Assembly (NCBI GenBank): GCA_013329565.1
Contig: DUJZ01000172.1
Location: 1-6,221 of the forward strand
Source of the DNA: Methanomassiliicoccales archaeon
GTDB lineage: Archaea > Thermoplasmatota > Thermoplasmata > Methanomassiliicoccales > UBA472
DNA length: 6,221 bases
Direction of reading: 5' to 3'
The notes below the pieces were generated by a model that searched no databases, had not been told where the DNA came from, and was given only the letters and a program-made list of their open reading frames with translations. Both the position numbers and the translations under genes were made by a program. This document shows positions 4,751 to 6,221 of this stretch, one piece after another. Within the stretch, counting starts at the first letter, position 1. Every line of letters starts with the position of its first letter.

Positions 4751-5566
4751 TCACTTCAGGATGTGCATGGAGAGATGCATCGCCGGAGCCGAATGCGTCA
4801 GGGCGCCCATGGATATCACGTCCGCGTAGTGAGCGTAGGTCTTGGCGTTCTTCGGCGTGATCCCGCCGGAGACCTCCACGGTGATGCGCTGGTCGATCCC
4901 CTTTATCGCCAGGTAGCACTCCTTGGCCCGGGTCGGCGTCATGTTGTCCAGCATGACGATGTCCGCCCCGGCCCTGGCCGCTTCCTTGGCCGCATCGATA
5001 TCTTCCACCTCTATCTCCACCTTCTTGCCGAAGCTGAACGATTGCGCTCTTCGTACCGCCTTGAATACACTTCCCACGACGGTCAGATGATTGTCCTTGA
5101 TCAGGAACGCGTCGTCCAGCCCGAATCGGTGCGGGTCCCCGCCGCCTATCCTGACGGCCTTCTTCTCGTAACGGCGGAAGCCGGGAGTGGTCTTGCGTGT
5201 GGCGGCGATGACGATGTTCGGGTTGGCCTTGTGGCATGAATCGACCACCTGGCGGGTGAGGGTGGCTATGCCGCTCATGCGCATCAGGAAGTTCAACGCC
5301 AGACGTTCACCGGCCAGCAGTCCCTTCAAAGGGCCCCCGACCTCCAGGACCTTCTGCCCGGCGGCCACCTTCTCGCCGTCGTTCGCCAGGACCTGGCAGG
5401 AGCATCCGACGCGACGGAACACTTCCACCGCCTCCTCCGCTCCAGCCAGAACGCCGTCCTGCCCGGCGGTGATGACCGCCCGGCCGTCCCGGTCGTCCAC
5501 CAGGGCCTGGGAGGTGACGTCGCCCTGTCCCAGGTCCTCCTGCAGGTAGAGGTCGATGAGGTCCAT
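4751..5566 (-). CDS. nadC: Nicotinate-nucleotide pyrophosphorylase (quinolinate phosphoribosyltransferase, decarboxylating)
   Basis: The 271-residue product is full length for NadC, the cytoplasmic enzyme that converts quinolinate and PRPP to nicotinate mononucleotide, CO2 and pyrophosphate in de novo NAD synthesis. Family motifs are clear. 'EDLGQGDVTS' (10-19) is in the N-terminal alpha/beta sandwich and 'LNFLMRMSGIAT' (91-102) begins the barrel. 'TRKTTPG' (123-129), K136, 'HRFGLDD' (146-152) and 'IKDNH' (156-160) line the active site. 'EIEVED' (184-189), 'MLDNM' (205-209) and 'EVSGGI' (231-236) complete the phosphate- and substrate-binding strands. No active-site residue looks altered. The ATG is supported by a TATA box about 26 bases upstream. 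The usual partner nadA and a quinolinate-forming dehydrogenase are not in the window. The gene converges with the TM2 gene without any spacer. Confidence 0.96.
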   Translation of the reverse strand: MDLIDLYLQEDLGQGDVTSQALVDDRDGRAVITAGQDGVLAGAEEAVEVFRRVGCSCQVLANDGEKVAAGQKVLEVGGPLKGLLAGERLALNFLMRMSGIATLTRQVVDSCHKANPNIVIAATRKTTPGFRRYEKKAVRIGGGDPHRFGLDDAFLIKDNHLTVVGSVFKAVRRAQSFSFGKKVEIEVEDIDAAKEAARAGADIVMLDNMTPTRAKECYLAIKGIDQRITVEVSGGITPKNAKTYAHYADVISMGALTHSAPAMHLSMHILK

Positions 5567-5587
5567 GTTGCCGAATCCCCTTCGGGT

Positions 5588-5597
5588 CTTATTAAGG
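5588..5597 (-). promoter_or_regulatory. TATA box for nadC
   Basis: The minus strand reads CCTTAATAAG in the 37-base gap after the beta-CASP gene. The centre-to-ATG distance of about 26 bases predicts a leaderless nadC mRNA transcribed separately from the gene upstream. Confidence 0.6.
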
Positions 5598-5603
5598 ATG
5601 CCC

Positions 5604-6221
5604 TCAGAGCTCGAAGTAGTCCCCGGGCATCGGCATCAGGACCTCGTAGTCTCCTTCCAGGTCCTGGGCCAGCTCCTCGCGGTTGTCGGAGTGCATGAGC
5701 ACGACCTTCTCCGGCTGGCAGCCTTTGATGAAATGCAGCAGCTGGTCGTGGTCCGCGTGGGCCGACAGGTCAAAGGTCATGACCTCGCACCTGATCTTCA
5801 TTGGACCGTCCTGGATGGTCTCGACCCTGCCCTCCTCCTTCAGCAGCCGACCGTTGGAGTTCTCGGCCTGGTAGCCGACCAGCATGACCGCGCTCTTGTC
5901 GTTGTCCTTCTGGTCCTTCAGGTAATGCAGCACGGGACCGCCGTCCAGCATGCCGGAGGTGGTGATGATGACCTGCCCCTGCCTAGCCTTCTCGCGAGCG
6001 GAGGACGTGCGCACCGGATTGAAGCTGCGCTTGGCGGCCTTGAACTCCCTTATGCTCCTTAGGTAAGGGTGCTCCTGGTGGTCGGTGTACATGCTGTTCA
6101 CCGTCTTGCCCATCCCGTCCACCCACATGTCGTAGGGGAGGTCCTTCAGGACCATCATTACCTCCTGCATACGCCCTACCGCAAAGCAGGGGATTATGGC
6201 GGTTCCGCCGCGCTCCACGAC
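5604..6221 (-). CDS. Beta-CASP metallo-beta-lactamase-fold ribonuclease (archaeal CPSF/RNase J type), C-terminal part
   Basis: The frame is still open at the right edge (a GTC codon precedes GTG), so the N-terminal half with the HxHxDH metal site is outside. About 205 residues are visible. 'ERGGTAIIPCFAVGRMQEV' is the usual entry into the beta-CASP domain. 'MWVDGMGKTV' carries the motif A acidic residue. 'TSGMLDGGPVLHYL' and 'GYQAENSNGRLL' are strongly conserved in archaeal members. 'LSAHADHDQL' holds the motif B His, and 'KVVLMHSD' the motif C His near the C terminus. Such enzymes process or degrade RNA (endonuclease and 5'-3' exonuclease). Without the N terminus I cannot tell whether KH domains (aCPSF1) are present; the short ending suits aCPSF2 or another stand-alone type. 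A GTG lies two codons inside the edge, but the family needs a long N-terminal region, so it is not the start. Confidence 0.9.
   Translation of the reverse strand, partial: VVERGGTAIIPCFAVGRMQEVMMVLKDLPYDMWVDGMGKTVNSMYTDHQEHPYLRSIREFKAAKRSFNPVRTSSAREKARQGQVIITTSGMLDGGPVLHYLKDQKDNDKSAVMLVGYQAENSNGRLLKEEGRVETIQDGPMKIRCEVMTFDLSAHADHDQLLHFIKGCQPEKVVLMHSDNREELAQDLEGDYEVLMPMPGDYFEL

Noticed and set aside
1..6221. CRISPR array, insertion-sequence terminal repeats or toxin-antitoxin pair
   Set aside because: No regularly spaced direct repeats, no transposase or paired inverted ends, and no small overlapping gene pair of that type were seen on either strand.

Overview
The window reads as archaeal chromosomal DNA of moderately high GC. 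The signs are AT-rich TATA elements about 25-30 bases upstream of most start codons, an archaeal-type tRNA-Val, KaiC/RAD55-like single-domain ATPases, a beta-CASP nuclease of the archaeal CPSF/RNase J type and an NrdG2-type glycyl-radical activase, which suggests an anaerobe. All eight protein genes stop with TGA (seven) or TAA (one), none with TAG. Together this fits a Thermoplasmata or Methanomassiliicoccales-like methanogen lineage, but that placement is inference.

Left edge (1-407): the frame from base 1 reads as the C-terminal end of a tyrosine recombinase (integrase). It is interrupted by TAA exactly where the catalytic tyrosine should be. After it come a 22-bp near-perfect palindrome, an oligo-T terminator and a tRNA-Val(CAC) gene on the minus strand. 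The 3' end of the tRNA faces the integrase remnant, as expected for the edge of an old element integrated at a tRNA gene.

Centre (408-3218): three minus-strand paralogues of KaiC/RAD55-like RecA-fold ATPases lie in tandem. The first-transcribed gene (2502-3218) and the second (1184-2497) are separated by 4 bases and look translationally coupled. The second carries an N-terminal zinc ribbon and a long charged coiled coil before its ATPase domain. The third (408-1127) has its own TATA box. All three share the Walker A variant G-x-P-G-T-M-K-S, with Met where the canonical loop has Gly. No kinase, kaiA or kaiB gene is visible.

Right half (3294-6221): a radical-SAM activase (NrdG type) is followed upstream by a 59-residue Cys-rich protein gene. 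That gene shares an 84-bp divergent promoter region with a plus-strand zinc-ribbon/TM2 membrane protein. The membrane protein gene converges on nadC (quinolinate phosphoribosyltransferase) with no base between the two stop codons. Upstream of nadC is the C-terminal part of a beta-CASP metallo-beta-lactamase-fold ribonuclease that runs off the right edge. These genes look like independent short transcription units, mostly leaderless, rather than one pathway. There is no gene-free stretch longer than 300 bases.
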